Below are positions 1 to 12,889 of a DNA stretch of 64,000 nucleotides, one piece after another. Source of the stretch: Lepeophtheirus salmonis (lineage: Eukaryota; Arthropoda; Copepoda; Siphonostomatoida; Caligidae). Under the pieces are notes generated by a model. That model ran no database searches. It was not told the DNA's origin and saw nothing but the letters and a program-made list of their open reading frames with translations. Position numbers and translations under genes: made by a program. Location of the stretch: assembly GCF_016086655.4 (NCBI RefSeq), contig NC_052131.2:12011940-12075939 (forward strand). The letters are read 5' to 3'. Each line of letters begins with the position of its first letter. Position 1 is the stretch's first letter.

Positions 1-2288
1 TAATTTTTAAATAAATTTTAAAATTAAAATTTGTGAATAATTATTTATAGATATAAAAAAAAAGTATTTTTTTTTTCAAATTGACCATAAAATGAATATG
101 TGTATAAAAGGCAATTAAAAACTTAACGTCATATTTTTTTTTAAACTCCGAGTAAGAGGGAAAGGGGGGGTACACATGCTAATATTTTATAAATGAACCT
201 TCATCTCTTTTCTTTTCTTTTCCTTATTTTGACCAACTAAGGCCAAATTTTTTTCAATTGTTGAAAAGTGATAAAATGATAGATGGGGATGAATTTAAAA
301 ATCGTTTAAGAATATGATAATGAATTACACGAACCTTAATTATTAATTAAAGGTAATACAGAAAATATGTAGATCAACCCCAAAAAAAAAATCCTTAACA
401 ACCGATTTTTATAATTCAGTTCCTTTTATCATTTCATAACTACTAGAGTAGGTTTGCCCAGCGTTGCTGCAACATTAAAATAATTGAAATTAATTCTGAA
501 TCGAAGAATGATTCTTGTTGTGTGTTATTTGGTATTTTTGCACACTTTTTTAAAGGAGATTATATGGTTAAGAGAAAAAAAAAAAAGTTGAACTGTCCTT
601 CGCTTAACTTGCATATCATTGTCAAAAATGTTTCGTCTTATTCTCTTTGATTTCTGGACACACTCACACACACAGACATTTGCATATTATGGCGCATTAT
701 AAAAGTCAAATACCCACAGTGATATTATTTGACAATACTGTTTATTTTTTAAATCTGCCTTTGAAGCCAAAAAACAGATACTTAAGGAAATTTGGAACAT
801 ATATTTCTATCTTAACTTTCTAAAATATGTATTAAAGATGATCACTATAAGCGAATCATAAAAAGTTATAATTATTATTTTTTTGCTTTATAAAATGACT
901 ACAGAACATAACTCTATTAATAGGCCATACAAATGTCTAGGAAAATATTTTTATGCAGAAGAAATAATAACACTTTAATTAAATCTATATTGACAAAATA
1001 AAGAATTTTTCCTTTTTTTCAAAATTTGAACAAGATGTGCGACCTAAAAATGAAATTGTAGTAAAATGAAATTTTGCATAGGTATTTTTCTTACCCCACA
1101 AAACTGTTCCCCACTAGCTGTAACTGCAATTCTAAAAAAGTTTAAAAACAAACCACCCTAATATTGCATTTAATATTTGCCTTGAGAAAAAAAGCTTTGC
1201 ACGGAAACGAAGAAATTTATTTTAACAGTTTAAAAATTGACTTTCTTTTCTGTATTGCTTGTACGAGAAATGACATGACCTAACTAAAACATGCAGGCAC
1301 TTACTTTTTGATGTTGTTTTTCCCCTGATTAAAAACTAAAGAAGTAAATGACACAAAAATTGAGAGACGTAGCTTCTTCTTCAATCCTGATGTGGAGTGA
1401 GAAATTAAATTAAATACAGATTTTCTTTTTAATTTTTTCTCTTGAAATCCAGCCAAGAAAAGTTATTTATAGTGTTATGTACATTGCTTGTATATATCAG
1501 CACGTATATACATATAGCCTGGGGGAATTGCTTAAGCAAAAGGGCAAATTACACATACCTTCAAAAATAAAGGAAGAAAAAGGACATGAATAAAGCTAAG
1601 TTTTTTTCCAAAAAAAAAAAACTCTACTAAAACTCTAGAACGAAATATTATCCTATTGATTTTAAGCTAAAAAATTGTCTCTAGCTACTCCTTGATTCGC
1701 TTTCTTCATATTTGTCTGCCTTATGTCTACATTTTTTTCCCAATGAATTGACATGACCTATAAATTCTTTAAATTTTTACAAGTGTCATGTATGTCAAAT
1801 ATGTATACCTATTAGGGTGGGCCATATTTTTTGAAATTTTGGAGATTTTGGATCTTTAAAGTCACAAAATATCATGTACAAATTTTGAGCTGTTTTTCTG
1901 CTACATTTGAATACTTATTAGTTGTTTTGAATGATATACCGATTCTTAATAATGGCACTGGAGTATCGATGTGTTTAAAACGCTACTAAACAAAAATAAT
2001 ATTAGAACCAGTTCTATCAACATAATTATGTAACATAAAAAAATTAATGCAACGTAACCGCCCAAAACTTTAGAGGTAAAAAATTGTACTTTTTAAAATA
2101 AAGCAAGAATATTAATCAAATTGGCGTTGTTTATATTGTTTTCCAATTTCTGAGTAATGTGAATTGTGGTTAATACAATTTTTGTTTTATATTTATATAG
2201 AAATACCGATACTAAGCAGTACAAAAACGTTAATATTGAAACAATAATAGTTACTAGGGTTGTCACAATATCTGTATTGTATCATGAT
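1..2288. other. AT-rich non-coding stretch
   Basis: No reading frame of note on either strand. It holds long A and T runs and a short transposon-end-like start (a TTAGGGTGGGCC motif near 1813-1825). I see nothing else I can name. Confidence 0.5.
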
Positions 2289-2391
2289 TAGAAATGGGAT
2301 TTTTGTCAAGGAGTGAAGAGAAGACGGAAGAGATACATATAGCTCTACTGAGTTAAGACCCTTGTTAATAATAGCAACCTGTTAAACGATT
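2289..2391 (+). repeat. 103-bp dispersed repeat, copy 1
   Basis: This stretch matches 6372-6474 in the same orientation and at the same length. Shared blocks include CTGAGTTAAGA near the middle and CTGTTAAA near the end, with scattered substitutions between copies. A third match was not found by eye. It is probably part of a mobile element; the family is unknown. Confidence 0.6.
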
Positions 2392-2776
2392 GGGGGGCGT
2401 GAAAATGAATTACTACTTTAGAGTGCAGAATAAATATTATATTTATGTTCATAAATATTTATTTTATTAATTTACATCAAAGATAGAGAAGAATTCTGAC
2501 TTCAAAGGGAAAAGTTAACACGGCGACGACCTATTAAATAATGAACAAAAAATAATCAAGAGCATACGCAAATCCCATTTTTCCTTTTCTAATCGCAAAA
2601 AGGAGTTTTTTTTTCTTTACACGGATTCCTTCTTAAATCATGATATGACACTATGGCCTGAGTGTTATGTATCGATATATCATGATAAGAATCGTTCAAT
2701 ACAAATTGTCTTTATGATATAGAAGTACCAAATTTCCATGTTCAAGTTAATAAGAGTAGTTAGTTTTTTCCGAAAT

Positions 2777-2830
2777 GAGGGTAGTATGAAAAGTTTCTCA
2801 CCTTAACGTGTAGATGGCAGCACTCGTAAA
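2777..2830 (+). mobile_element. Solo mariner-like terminal sequence
   Basis: The block starting GAGGGTAGTATGAAAAG and running through CCTTAACGTGTAGATGGCAG resembles the start of the mariner-like block at 4139 (GAGGATGGTCTGAAAAG, then CCTCAACGTGAAGACGCCAG). No transposase frame follows it. I take it as an element end left after deletion. Confidence 0.4.
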
Positions 2831-2839
2831 TAAAAAGCT

Positions 2840-4137
2840 ACTCACATATATTTTTAGACTCCAAATGCTCTAATTTTCCCTTTTCTAATAATAAACTTAT
2901 ACAATATAGGAATAGAAAAGTGAAATTAAACACATTTGATTGTGTAGGCAAACGATTGTACAACTTACAAACTATAATAACTCGTACAAGAAAATTATAC
3001 AATTTTATTCTCGTACACTTAAAAATCCGCACATTTTCACCTTATAATTAGAGAAGGGAAATGAAACGGACCTTCTACATTTAAAGGACTCCTGCTAAAC
3101 TCCCCTTGCATAAAGTTCAGAAAAAAGGTAAACAAGGTCAAAGTAATCAAAAATCAGACTTTTCGGTTTACCTAAGTAAAAAATATACAAACATCCAAAT
3201 TTTAGTATATATTAGTCAATTGGTTGACTGTTAACAAACAAACAAATTGACTAAAAGCTAGTATTCAGTTAACTTTAATATTTGTTCACACAAATTTTCA
3301 TAACTTTAATGCCATTCAAAAGGATTCAAAATTTGACAATGATATTTTAGATAAAAATCTACATTTTCAAAAGGAAAACTTAAAATTTTGGTCAACATAC
3401 CTCCTTGATTTTGTTGAAATATTCATTTAAATATTCCAAATATAACTGATGTGTTGTTATTAATTTATTTTCCGACCATTGGAGTTAATGTCTTAAGACT
3501 CAAAGATTCATAAATAATTTTATCATTCAGAAAATTTTACTTTGTAGCATCAAAACCTGTTTTTGTTTAACTATTAATATAATATTCATTTCATAATCCA
3601 AGATTTTGAGACAAAAAGAATCATTTTCCGAATATTTGGGTATAAGTTCTCTTTTCTTTTTTTTTCCTTTTTTTTTGTTCATATATATAAAAATGTAATT
3701 CTATAACCAGGATTTTTTTAGCTCATTTAGTGGTATTGTTTGTTAGTTATTAAAAGTTTAACGAAAATACCACGAATAGAAGCAACGAAATTTGTATCAT
3801 ATCAATGCATTAGTATAAAATTTGAAAATCTCATCTTTTTTATACAATAAGAAACCATAATTTTGAAAATGGAACTTGAAAGAGAGGAGAAATAGAGTTT
3901 CAAAATTTTGAAACAAGAGAAATTCTGACAAACTTCGGTATCAATAAAACGTGTCTCAGTCGTCCTAGAGATCTCAATTTTAATATTTTTATTTTTAAAC
4001 ACTAAAAAATTATCAAATTATGAGAGATAAGTGAAATACTTATGATACATTTGACAAAAAATGTCATAAATAGTTTTTGATAACAATTTATTCATTGACA
4101 TTTTATTTTTTTTATTTATTAGTAGATTGCAAGCATT
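2840..4137. other. Non-coding stretch
   Basis: Only short chance frames rich in Phe, Ile and Lys are present, as expected from AT-rich DNA. No splice-supported exon or repeat family was recognised. Confidence 0.45.
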
Positions 4138-4138
4138 C

Positions 4139-4399
4139 GAGGATGGTCTGAAAAGTTTCAGACCTCAACGTGAAGACGCCAGTTACAGTAAGTTGATGCA
4201 AGTGTTTTCGGGAAAATAGACAAAATATAGTATCGAGCTGGCATTAAATATTCTTCAATAAAAGTGTAACCTTTAAATTTAAAGTGTGTTGTGTTAAAAT
4301 TTGACGTGTTGAAGTCAATCCAACGCGGAGTAATTGAGCCAATAACAAAGTTTTTTACAGAGAACAACGCCGAGTACTACTTTGGACAGGTTACATTTT
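4139..4399 (+). mobile_element. Mariner 5' end fragment
   Basis: The block begins with the same end sequence as 2777-2830. It continues into about 200 bases that resemble the untranslated leader of arthropod mariner elements (GTCAATCC, GGAGTAATTGAGCCAATAA, GAACAACGCC). The transposase that should follow is missing, so this is a 5' remnant. The family assignment rests on memory of mariner leaders. Confidence 0.45.
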
Positions 4400-6371
4400 C
4401 AATGTATAATCATAAAATTTATCCATATTGATAGGAGTGTTTAAAGATATCATCTGAAGAATAGCAGGGAGTCTTTAAATGAATTTATGGTGAAAAAAAA
4501 GTAGTTTCAACAAATTTTGTCGAATTTTAAAAGGTTCTTAGTACAGTATTGACATCATTACAAGTTCCACTTACACTTTTTCAGTACACTCTAAAGTAAA
4601 ATCTTTAATTTGGATAAGTTCGCAAATTTGTGGAGGTTATTTTTTATGATATACTTTTCATTAATGATTTATCTAACTAACCTCATTGAGTTGTTTTTTT
4701 GTAAAAAACTTATTCTTCTATACTAAAACATTAAGTATATTAATAATTTATGTACGTAAATCATAAAAATAATAAAATTTACTAAAAAAACAAAAAAGGA
4801 ATACATTTTTATGTACACTTACAATGTAAAACGCAAAAAAAAACATAAATAAACAATATCAATATTTAGAGTTTGGCCCACATTTTTTTTTGTTAAATCA
4901 AGCACTTCTCGAAAGCAATGCGTGGATGGGAGAAGTATGTAGAGTTACATAGAGACTATGTTGAAAAATAAAAATAAAATTCAGGGAAAAAAAAATCTTG
5001 TATCTTTGTTAGGTCGGAAACTTTACAGAACACCCCCGTAAATAAACATCAGCTTCAATATATAAAAAAAATGTCTTCATTCCAATATAATAATTATCTC
5101 CTCCAATTACTTTTTATTACGACTATCAGAACTAATTTTCTCAGGAATAACTTAATTCATAAAATTATTTTTTAGTAGATACTTACACAGGTAATAATGC
5201 TTGAAAAGGTAGTATTTAAAAGAATGACAGTTTTTCTGGTTATATCAAGTTATTTCGAGAGTCTGAATAATGTTTATCAAGCTCAGCCTTAGCGTCAACA
5301 TTATTTTTTTCACCAAAAAAATTAATAACCACCCAAAGTTATTGTTTATCTATTTGGCTTAACAATAAAAAAAGTTACTTCACTCAAAAAGCTATATCTC
5401 AAGAACAAATTATTATAAGTTATTAGTGTTGATCGAACTTAAATAAACACTTTTTAAACAATTCTATAAATTGCTATTGAAGTATATATTAATACAGAGT
5501 TAGCTGGAATTGCCTCTGTTGGACTCTTTTTTTTTTTTTCTGGAGGAAATGTTGAGAGATACAGTCATATCAGAAGAAAAGTCGACTCTGATGCAGTGAT
5601 ACTTCGAACAAAATTAAAATGAATTATACGTGAATAAATTTAATTAAAATGTTATCTTTTTTATATTATTTTTTAAGATATTTTAATTAAATTGTTTTGC
5701 TATAAACATAATGAGCATTCATTTTTTTTTTTTACTATAGTTAGAACTAATTGATTTTGCTGCTGCATTTACATTACTTACGTGAAAATTACTAAAACAA
5801 ATAACTATTGTAGGAATCTAACAAAACCCACACGTGAGTTATTGTGAACTTATAATACCGGACAATTTTAAACTAATTTGCAAAGACGAAAAATATAAAT
5901 TATCTTGTTTAATAAACTTGTTCACTTTTTCCCTTTGAGTTCTTTAACCCCATTAATACATAAGAAATATATAGAATCAATTGAATAAAACTAAAATTTA
6001 ATATAACTTTTTTGAATTAAGGAATAAAAGTGTCCTCTAGGTATTTAAATAAATAACAGTATTATAAAAGAAAATCAATTTTAATAAAAAAATCCTATTA
6101 TTTCTTTTAAAAATGTTGTAATCCAATAAAGTACGTCTCACATAAAAAGCTCAATCATAGAAATAAATAAATAAAATTGAAATACAGAGGCATAATAATA
6201 CACAATTTTTAAGCATATTTAAACATAATTATATAACAAATCAGGCGATTTATAAAAATTTATTATAGTTATGATACAATTATTTTGAACGGAAGTTATT
6301 ATAAGCATAAGTTAGCTCAACCTCGTATCATTTTTATATTTTCTTATTTTTCCTTTTTTTTATCCCCTTAC
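4400..6371. other. AT-rich non-coding stretch
   Basis: No coding frame or named repeat was recognised. Poly-T tracts lie at 5526-5540 and 5723-5733. Confidence 0.45.
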
Positions 6372-6474
6372 TAGAGATGAAAATTTTGTAAGAGTGCAAA
6401 AAGAAGGCGGTAGGTAGACAAATGGTACTCCTGAGTTAAGAACCTTATTAATATCAGCTGCCTGTTAAATGATT
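6372..6474 (+). repeat. 103-bp dispersed repeat, copy 2
   Basis: Same family as 2289-2391, same strand and same length, with perhaps a quarter of positions changed. The best-kept core is TCCTGAGTTAAGAACCTTAT. Confidence 0.6.
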
Positions 6475-6879
6475 TTGGGTTAAGAAAATCAAATACAGTT
6501 ACATTAAAAATTGCATTATTGTAGGTAAAGTATTTTAATTCATATACAAGTGGTCCCTGATTATCGGGATTTTACGGGAATTTTTAGTACTAAAACCCGT
6601 AAAACGGAAAAAATTATTATTCAAGTCATGTATTTAATATTTTTCTTTTAGTATGGTTAATAATGTGAGCCAGACAACACTGGAACTCAATACTGTAAAA
6701 TTTAAATGATTAGAACATAACAAATATTTATTCAGCATTCATGTTTGTATATTGAGTAATAACCAAAAGTTCTAAGTGTAGGTATCAAATGAAATACAAG
6801 ACACTCCCCTTAATTATACAATCTTATTATTTAATATATATGCTAGTATGAAGTTACGTACGTATATAGTCTTTTTTGG

Positions 6880-7590
6880 TCTTCAGGGCCGTGGTGGCCT
6901 TTAAATATCAATTTTTAGCACTTCACTTGAGGGCCATGGTATATTTTGGATAATTAGATGGGTTCTTTGCTGCTCAGGGAAGCGGTGATGGAAAAATTTA
7001 ACTTGTCTCAGTGACCAGCAGCCCACAATCCGTGGGCGGGGTGTATTTTACCATATTAGAAGAGGTTATTGGTGCTAAGAAATGCAGCAACAGGACAGTT
7101 TAAACTGCCTGAGGTCCAGTACTTCACCAGCACAAATTGAGAGCCGGTGTTTATTTTTGGATATTAAGAAGGTTTCTTGATGCTCAAGGAAGTTGTGGTG
7201 AGATATTTAACTTGACTGGTACCCAACAGTTCAGCTGCACAACCCGTGGGCGGGGATTTACTAAACGGGTTCCTAGAAAAACAGCAGCGGTAGGACTTAA
7301 AGTTTATTTTGGCCTACACTTCACCTGTACAACCTGACGGACGGGGGGTGTATTTTGGATATTAGAAAAGTTCTTTTAATGCTCAGAGAAGCAGTTGTAG
7401 AAGAATATAACCTACTTTAGGGACCCATAGCCTACTCCAGTGGGTGGGGTGTATTCTAGCATATTAGAAGGGTTCTTGGTGGTTAGAAATACGGCGGTGT
7501 TGCAGTTGAACTTTATTTTGGTTCAGTACTTCATTTGTACAACTTGAGAGCTGGTATGTATTTTGGGATATGATGAGGGTTTCCTTATAC
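6880..7590 (+). repeat. GC-richer degenerate tandem array, about 200-bp unit
   Basis: Blocks recur at 6939, 7147, 7348 and 7555 with the theme GTATTTTGGATATTAG, then a TTCTT(G/T)ATGCTCA block and a purine-rich GGAAGC stretch. Between them a sister block recurs near 7034, 7249 and 7440: GGGCGGGGTGTATTTTACC-like, then a frame with AGCAGC. The array therefore looks like alternating half-units of about 100 bp in a unit of about 200 bp, present about three times and strongly diverged. It is clearly richer in G and C than its flanks. No long protein frame is kept across units, so I read it as satellite-like rather than coding. Confidence 0.65.
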
Positions 7591-8023
7591 TATGTTTTTT
7601 TTTTTAAATGTAGCTATGTTAACAAAAAATCAAAACAGCATTTTTTGTATTTTTTATATAATATCAATTATGTAATTTTAGCTGTATAATGCAATGATAA
7701 CAAAAATATTTACAAAAAAAAGTAATTGCAATTTTTCGTCGGAAAAAATTTAAAAAAATTCTTGTAAACCTCACCCTTTGTTTATGAGCAACTTGTGTAT
7801 GTTTAATCTAGTTGAACACTTGTTGGCGCTGCAAATTTGAAAATGACGTCAGAAATCATAATAAACATGACGCATACTTATTATGAATAATAATAAATAA
7901 ACTTAATGAAAACATAAAAATTTTAGAAATCTATATAAATATATTAATTATGTAGTTTAATCATTATTAATTCAGTAATAATCTCTATTTACAAGAAGTA
8001 AATACTAATTAATTGCATTAATA

Positions 8024-9127
8024 TTAAATATTTATATGAATTCTTGCAAATTTTACACTTTTTTTTATGATGTCTTCTCTAAGTGATGTATCCATCTTTT
8101 CTAAATAATGTATAGTACCATTCTTTGAAACTCTTAATCGACATAATATATAGTCTATAGTAGCACTTAAAAATTAATTTTTTATTCCTGAAAACATACC
8201 AATCAGTTCTTTAGCGTCCATGTTGTGGCACATTGCCGACGTAATTTCTTCCTTCAATCTTTCAAATAAGTTATCAAAGTCTAATTAAAAATATTTTCTC
8301 TCTAAAAAAACTATTGTGAAAGAAATGCAAGCTTTCATCATATCATTGAAGGAAGAATTAATTTTAATTCTTTGAAGTTTACGAAAAGTGCTCTCCATAA
8401 CTAATGGTTCTCAAAAGAAATCATTATTTAATTTAGAAATAGATGTAGGATCTAATAAACTCTTTTTTAATCGTTCGACAACTTCTTTAACTATTTGAAT
8501 CATATCAAGATAGTTCAATTGGCTATCATATGAGTTGTAAAATTTCTTCATTCATTTCCCCGTCAGAAGTTTGTCCAGCACAGCTAGAACATGAATTTGG
8601 GTTGAATAAGTAGGATTATTAAAATCTTCATAAATGGAATGTTCCAGTCTTTCGGACTTTACCCCATATTTTGACACTAAAATTTCCAAGTCTGTGTTTT
8701 TCTTTTGGAGTGAAGAAAGTGAGACAAATATTTCATTGAATGTTTTAGGTGCACTTTGGGAAAGAGACGCTTGGGTTTCATTTAACTCGAAGGTATTTTG
8801 AGTTCTTTTGGAGGCACTTTGAGAAAGAGAGGTCTGAGGGTCATTTAAGTTCGAGGTATATGGAGAAGGATTTATAGGCTCAAAAGCGTTAGGCGACCAA
8901 AGGAACAGTTTATTGTATTCGTCTGAAAATCTCATATTTGAATTTTTTATACAAGATTTCATTGCATTATGGTTTTCAGATGTTACATAGACATAAAGAA
9001 TGTGTCCATTTCAAAGATCCTGGCTTGACCCTGGAAATGAGTTGAAATGCTGACAAATAAACGTTTTAGGAATTTCAGTCTTTGTTATAGCACTTTCATG
9101 CATTTGCCTCTTCTTAGAAGGAGACAT
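8024..9127 (-). pseudogene. 367-codon frame with five in-frame stops, family unknown
   Basis: One minus-strand frame runs from an ATG at 9127 to a stop at 8024-8026. It meets only five internal stops: codons 39, 192 and 239 (TGA) and 281 and 318 (TAA). No indel is needed. In DNA this AT-rich, a random frame of this length should meet dozens of stops, so it was coding until recently. The start is basic (MSPSKKRQMHES). A Cys/His pair follows (FICQHFNSFPGS). About residues 68-110 hold a duplicated Ser-rich segment (TSLSQSAS and ASLSQSAP). The rest is charged and probably helical or coiled-coil (SSLQKKNTDLEILVSKYG; FERLKEEITSAM). There is no intron. I do not recognise the family; a transposon accessory protein or retrocopy are both possible. 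Confidence 0.55.
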
Positions 9128-9918
9128 GGTTCAATTATATCACACCCTTTGTAATAAACGGAAAAAATCAAATTAATTCAACTTAAATAATTATGGCCGT
9201 AGTTAGCGGACGACCTGAAGGTCAATAACTAGTATAATGTATGATAAAATTTGGACAGATAATGTATAAAACCCTACAACTTGTGGAACATGTATTCATA
9301 AAATCTTTCAAGTTAACTGGAGAGAATCTGGAGTCGAAATATAAAAACTATCTGTGACAAGAATTTGAAGGCACTACCTTAAATGACGAAATAATATATT
9401 CATATTTCAAGGAATTGAATATTCTTTTAAGCAGTGATGTTGCTGGGATGTTTTTGTAAACGTTAAACTCAATACATATAATACCCTTTTGCGAAATTTT
9501 ACCAAAAATACAATATTCAAATCAAATAATGTTTAATTATTCAATAAGCAAACATTCGTTTAAGAACCGGTTTGAAAATGAATCATATGGTAGAGCTAAA
9601 TAATTCCCCTGTGGAAAAATTATCGGTGGCGCCCTCTACTTTATTAACATACCTAGTAAATGATTTAATCGTGAAATGCAGTAATCAATGAAAGGATGCT
9701 GTTTTGAGGAAGTTCCACGCAATTTGGAATCGTTGCGTTCCGCTCTTCTGATGACACAAGTCAACAAAAAATTGAAGTCCTTATTCAATTCTTGCAGTAC
9801 TAGGTACATCCTCTGATTACAAATCTGTTGATATGAGCTAAAAATAATTTGATTTTATTCCAACTTTTTTTTAGCACCAAATTTTACTACGGGACTAGAT
9901 CAAGTCGAACAACAACCG

Positions 9919-9953
9919 GAACGGCATAGCTCAGTGTATAATGCGCTGGAGTT
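9919..9953 (+). repeat. tRNA-like 5' half, possible SINE head
   Basis: The block GGCATAGCTCAGTGTATAAT followed by GCGCTGGAG resembles a tRNA D-arm with a pol III A-box. The D-stem does not pair properly and no anticodon arm, T-arm or B-box follows, so this is not a functional tRNA. A truncated tRNA-derived SINE or chance similarity are the alternatives. Confidence 0.25.
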
Positions 9954-10721
9954 AAATTATTGACAATAATTTATATAGACATTAAGGAAACTAAACGATT
10001 TTTGGGTGGATAATATATTTTTCGAACAATATATTTTGTCTTACATAATTTTAATATAATAAAAATTTATATTTAGTTATTTATATGGTAATTATATATT
10101 AATAATATACAAGACGTCCCTTATGCGGATTTCTATTCTAGGGGCTCACACATTACCATTGCGGCATTGCATAATATGTTACTCAACTTCTTACTCACAA
10201 GGTATAAGTATTTCGACCAAATTTAAGACTATTTCTCCCTTAGACTTAGATTGTCGCGACAGATTTTTCTTTATCTAAATGGTTTTACGTCCCCCTGTAA
10301 CGAATGAACATCTACAGCCTCATGCAAAAATTATGATAGTTTGTAATTAATTTACACACATGCTATTTACGATTTGTTATATCCACCTTGTATATTGATA
10401 TTCGTAACCAAAATTTTATAGTATGACAATTAATATTTAATACTATTTGGATCATACAATAAATTATAGCTAACATAAGGGCATTTTCTTGATAATATTA
10501 TTATGGTTAAATAGTACAAAGTAAAGCTATATTTTGGTAAAGGAAGGCTTCTATATTAGTAAATTTTCAGATAAGGTGTAATGTTAAAAAAATCATAATT
10601 GAGATATCTTATAAGTATGTTCGAAATTACCCATCGGCCATCTAGTATGATTTATGAATAAAAGTTTGTTTATGTCCGAAAGAAAACGGAGGAACCAGAT
10701 AGTTGAAGTTGTATTTGCGGG

Positions 10722-10733
10722 CGCGCATGCGCA
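10722..10733 (+). promoter_or_regulatory. NRF1/EWG-type palindrome
   Basis: CGCGCATGCGCA fits the NRF1 consensus YGCGCAYGCGCR at every position and sits in DNA that otherwise almost lacks CpG. In Drosophila the homologue EWG binds similar sites. No gene start is visible nearby, so a promoter role is only a guess. Confidence 0.3.
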
Positions 10734-12730
10734 AACACACAATTCCCACAACCCTAATTATTGTACTGAAATCATTTTGCGTTAGTTAGATACCAGGTCT
10801 CTCCTAAAAAAGGAAGTAAACATTTTAGAAGGTTATAAACATAAATTATATTTATACCTAATTGGTATAACTCTATGTGACCAATAGAGAAAAAAACAAA
10901 ACTTTGGCCTAATTAGCTTGGTCTTAGATAAACTATAATGGCCTACGGCCAGTCTAAGTTTTCCATACCAAACCCCATCACTGTACACATACGAGTCTTA
11001 TGAAGTATACTTAATATTTAGTTACCAGGGATTCTCTTCTGGGATCCTGTTTTCAGGGAAAATTCCTGGGAAATCCTGTATTAAATTATTTCATAATAAG
11101 GTAAATTTAATTAGGTCGGGTAATGTATTTTATAAATATATTAAACCCTAGTTCTATCAAAATTATCTTTATTATTGACAATTTAAGTTTTTGTAGTTGT
11201 TAGCTGAATCATATTACTGAATTCTAAAAAGTAGAATCTGCTTGTTCTAAAAAAGACAAACCCACACAAAATTAGTAATAATGATAAAAATAGAGAAAAT
11301 GGGAATTGAAAATATTTTGGAACCTTCTTTGGATGATTTTTTTAAATGCCATATTTAAAGGGGAAAATGTGATGTTTCATCAAAAAAATGCGTGTCACAA
11401 ATCAATGAAAACGATAGCCAAATTGCATGGATTATGCTACGAATTGCAAGACACAAAATAAAGTTATTTATTTTTTTAACTTTATCTAAATTGACAGATT
11501 GGAACAAACATATGCGACATCTTATCAGTATATAATATAAAAGACATCATGAGGTATTTTCAACAATTTATCTAAATAACATCATTAGAGAATAACATCA
11601 ATGTATTATAAATTTAATTATTAGTCTATTTAATAAATATCAATTTACAATAACATTGATAAGTAATCATAATTTTCTTAGTAGATGATAATGTATATTT
11701 ACTATAATGATAATTTATATGACACATTTTAGACAGTATCATATTTGCAAATTAAGCAGAGTAAGAATTTTGTTTTGTCATTTTAAATTAATATGAGTGA
11801 CTATTAAGGTTATTTTTTGGGCAAAACAAAGTCTGGGAGGAGCAAAATTGTTACTTGTCACAATATCCAGATCTCAAGTTCACTAAAAAAAGGAATAAAC
11901 TTCATAAAACATTTGTCAATTTTACTCAAACTATAGCAATTCAAAAGTAGACATTTCTTGTTAAATGTGTTAAATTAGGCTCATTCCCTATTCATGGATA
12001 ATATTGAAGGGATCAGACATCATAAATTACGAAAAAATGATCATTTATTCAATAAAAAATAATTTTATTTTTATTTCAATACTTTTAACACGATTGTACT
12101 TGATTGATTGTTGCTTAATATCTTTACTCATAATATACGTTTGCTTTTCCGCATAGAAAAATACCACAAGATTTGACAGGTACATTTTATTGTATTATTT
12201 ATCTCTAATACACACTTCCCTTTATGTTAAGAACAAATCATAATAAATACACACCTTAAAAGTGGACTTTACAAATATAATTGATTATTATAGAACTTAT
12301 ATTTTTTTAAATACAAACTAAATGTCACAAAGTATAACATTTGTTACAAGAAAGGATAATTTTTACGTTCAATATAACAGATTTAGACGAAGTTAAATTT
12401 AGTATTAGATATAGTTCTAATTAGCTTTGGTTTAAATCCTCAGTAAGAGTTATGGAAATGGAAATTCATCACAGATTTTCTGCCCTACATTTACACAATG
12501 GTTATTCAAATCTAATTAATAAAAATTGACTCATATAAATCCAAATATACTGTTAAGAAACTTTTTTAAGCAAATAAATCTTCATTAATCTCCCAATTAA
12601 TACCAATACAACATTTGGGAAGGCTTTATCAATTTGACTTGAACTCAAAAGCTAAGACTTGCAAATCGACTTGAACTCGAATCTAATTTCAACTTTTTTT
12701 TCTGGATATGATGTAATTTTTAAATAATCC

Positions 12731-12882
12731 TTTATTTTTTGAGGACTTGAACTAGACTCAATGGAAATATTCAAGTAGATAAACTGGACTTGATAAAACT
12801 TGGACTTGTGAGTGCAAAGACTTGAGACACTTATTTTTATTTTTTGAGGACTTGAACTGGACTTAATCAAAATATTCAAGTA
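12731..12882 (+). repeat. Direct duplication of a GGACTTGAACT block
   Basis: Two copies of a roughly 46-base block (12731-12777 and 12837-12882) share TTTTTTGAGGACTTGAACT and the ending AATATTCAAGTA. They are spaced about 105 bases apart. Degenerate ACTTGAACTCGACTTG-type simple repeats lie around them. The 80-codon open frame on the minus strand is a by-product of this repetition, with SSSSPQKIK appearing twice. Confidence 0.55.
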
Positions 12883-12889
12883 TGTTATG

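Larger units (their letters stand above)
9130..12730. other. AT-rich desert with a few small signals
   Basis: No gene was recognised. It contains a tRNA-like half (9919-9953) and an isolated CpG-rich palindromic motif (10722-10733), listed separately. Otherwise it is low-complexity AT DNA. Confidence 0.4.
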
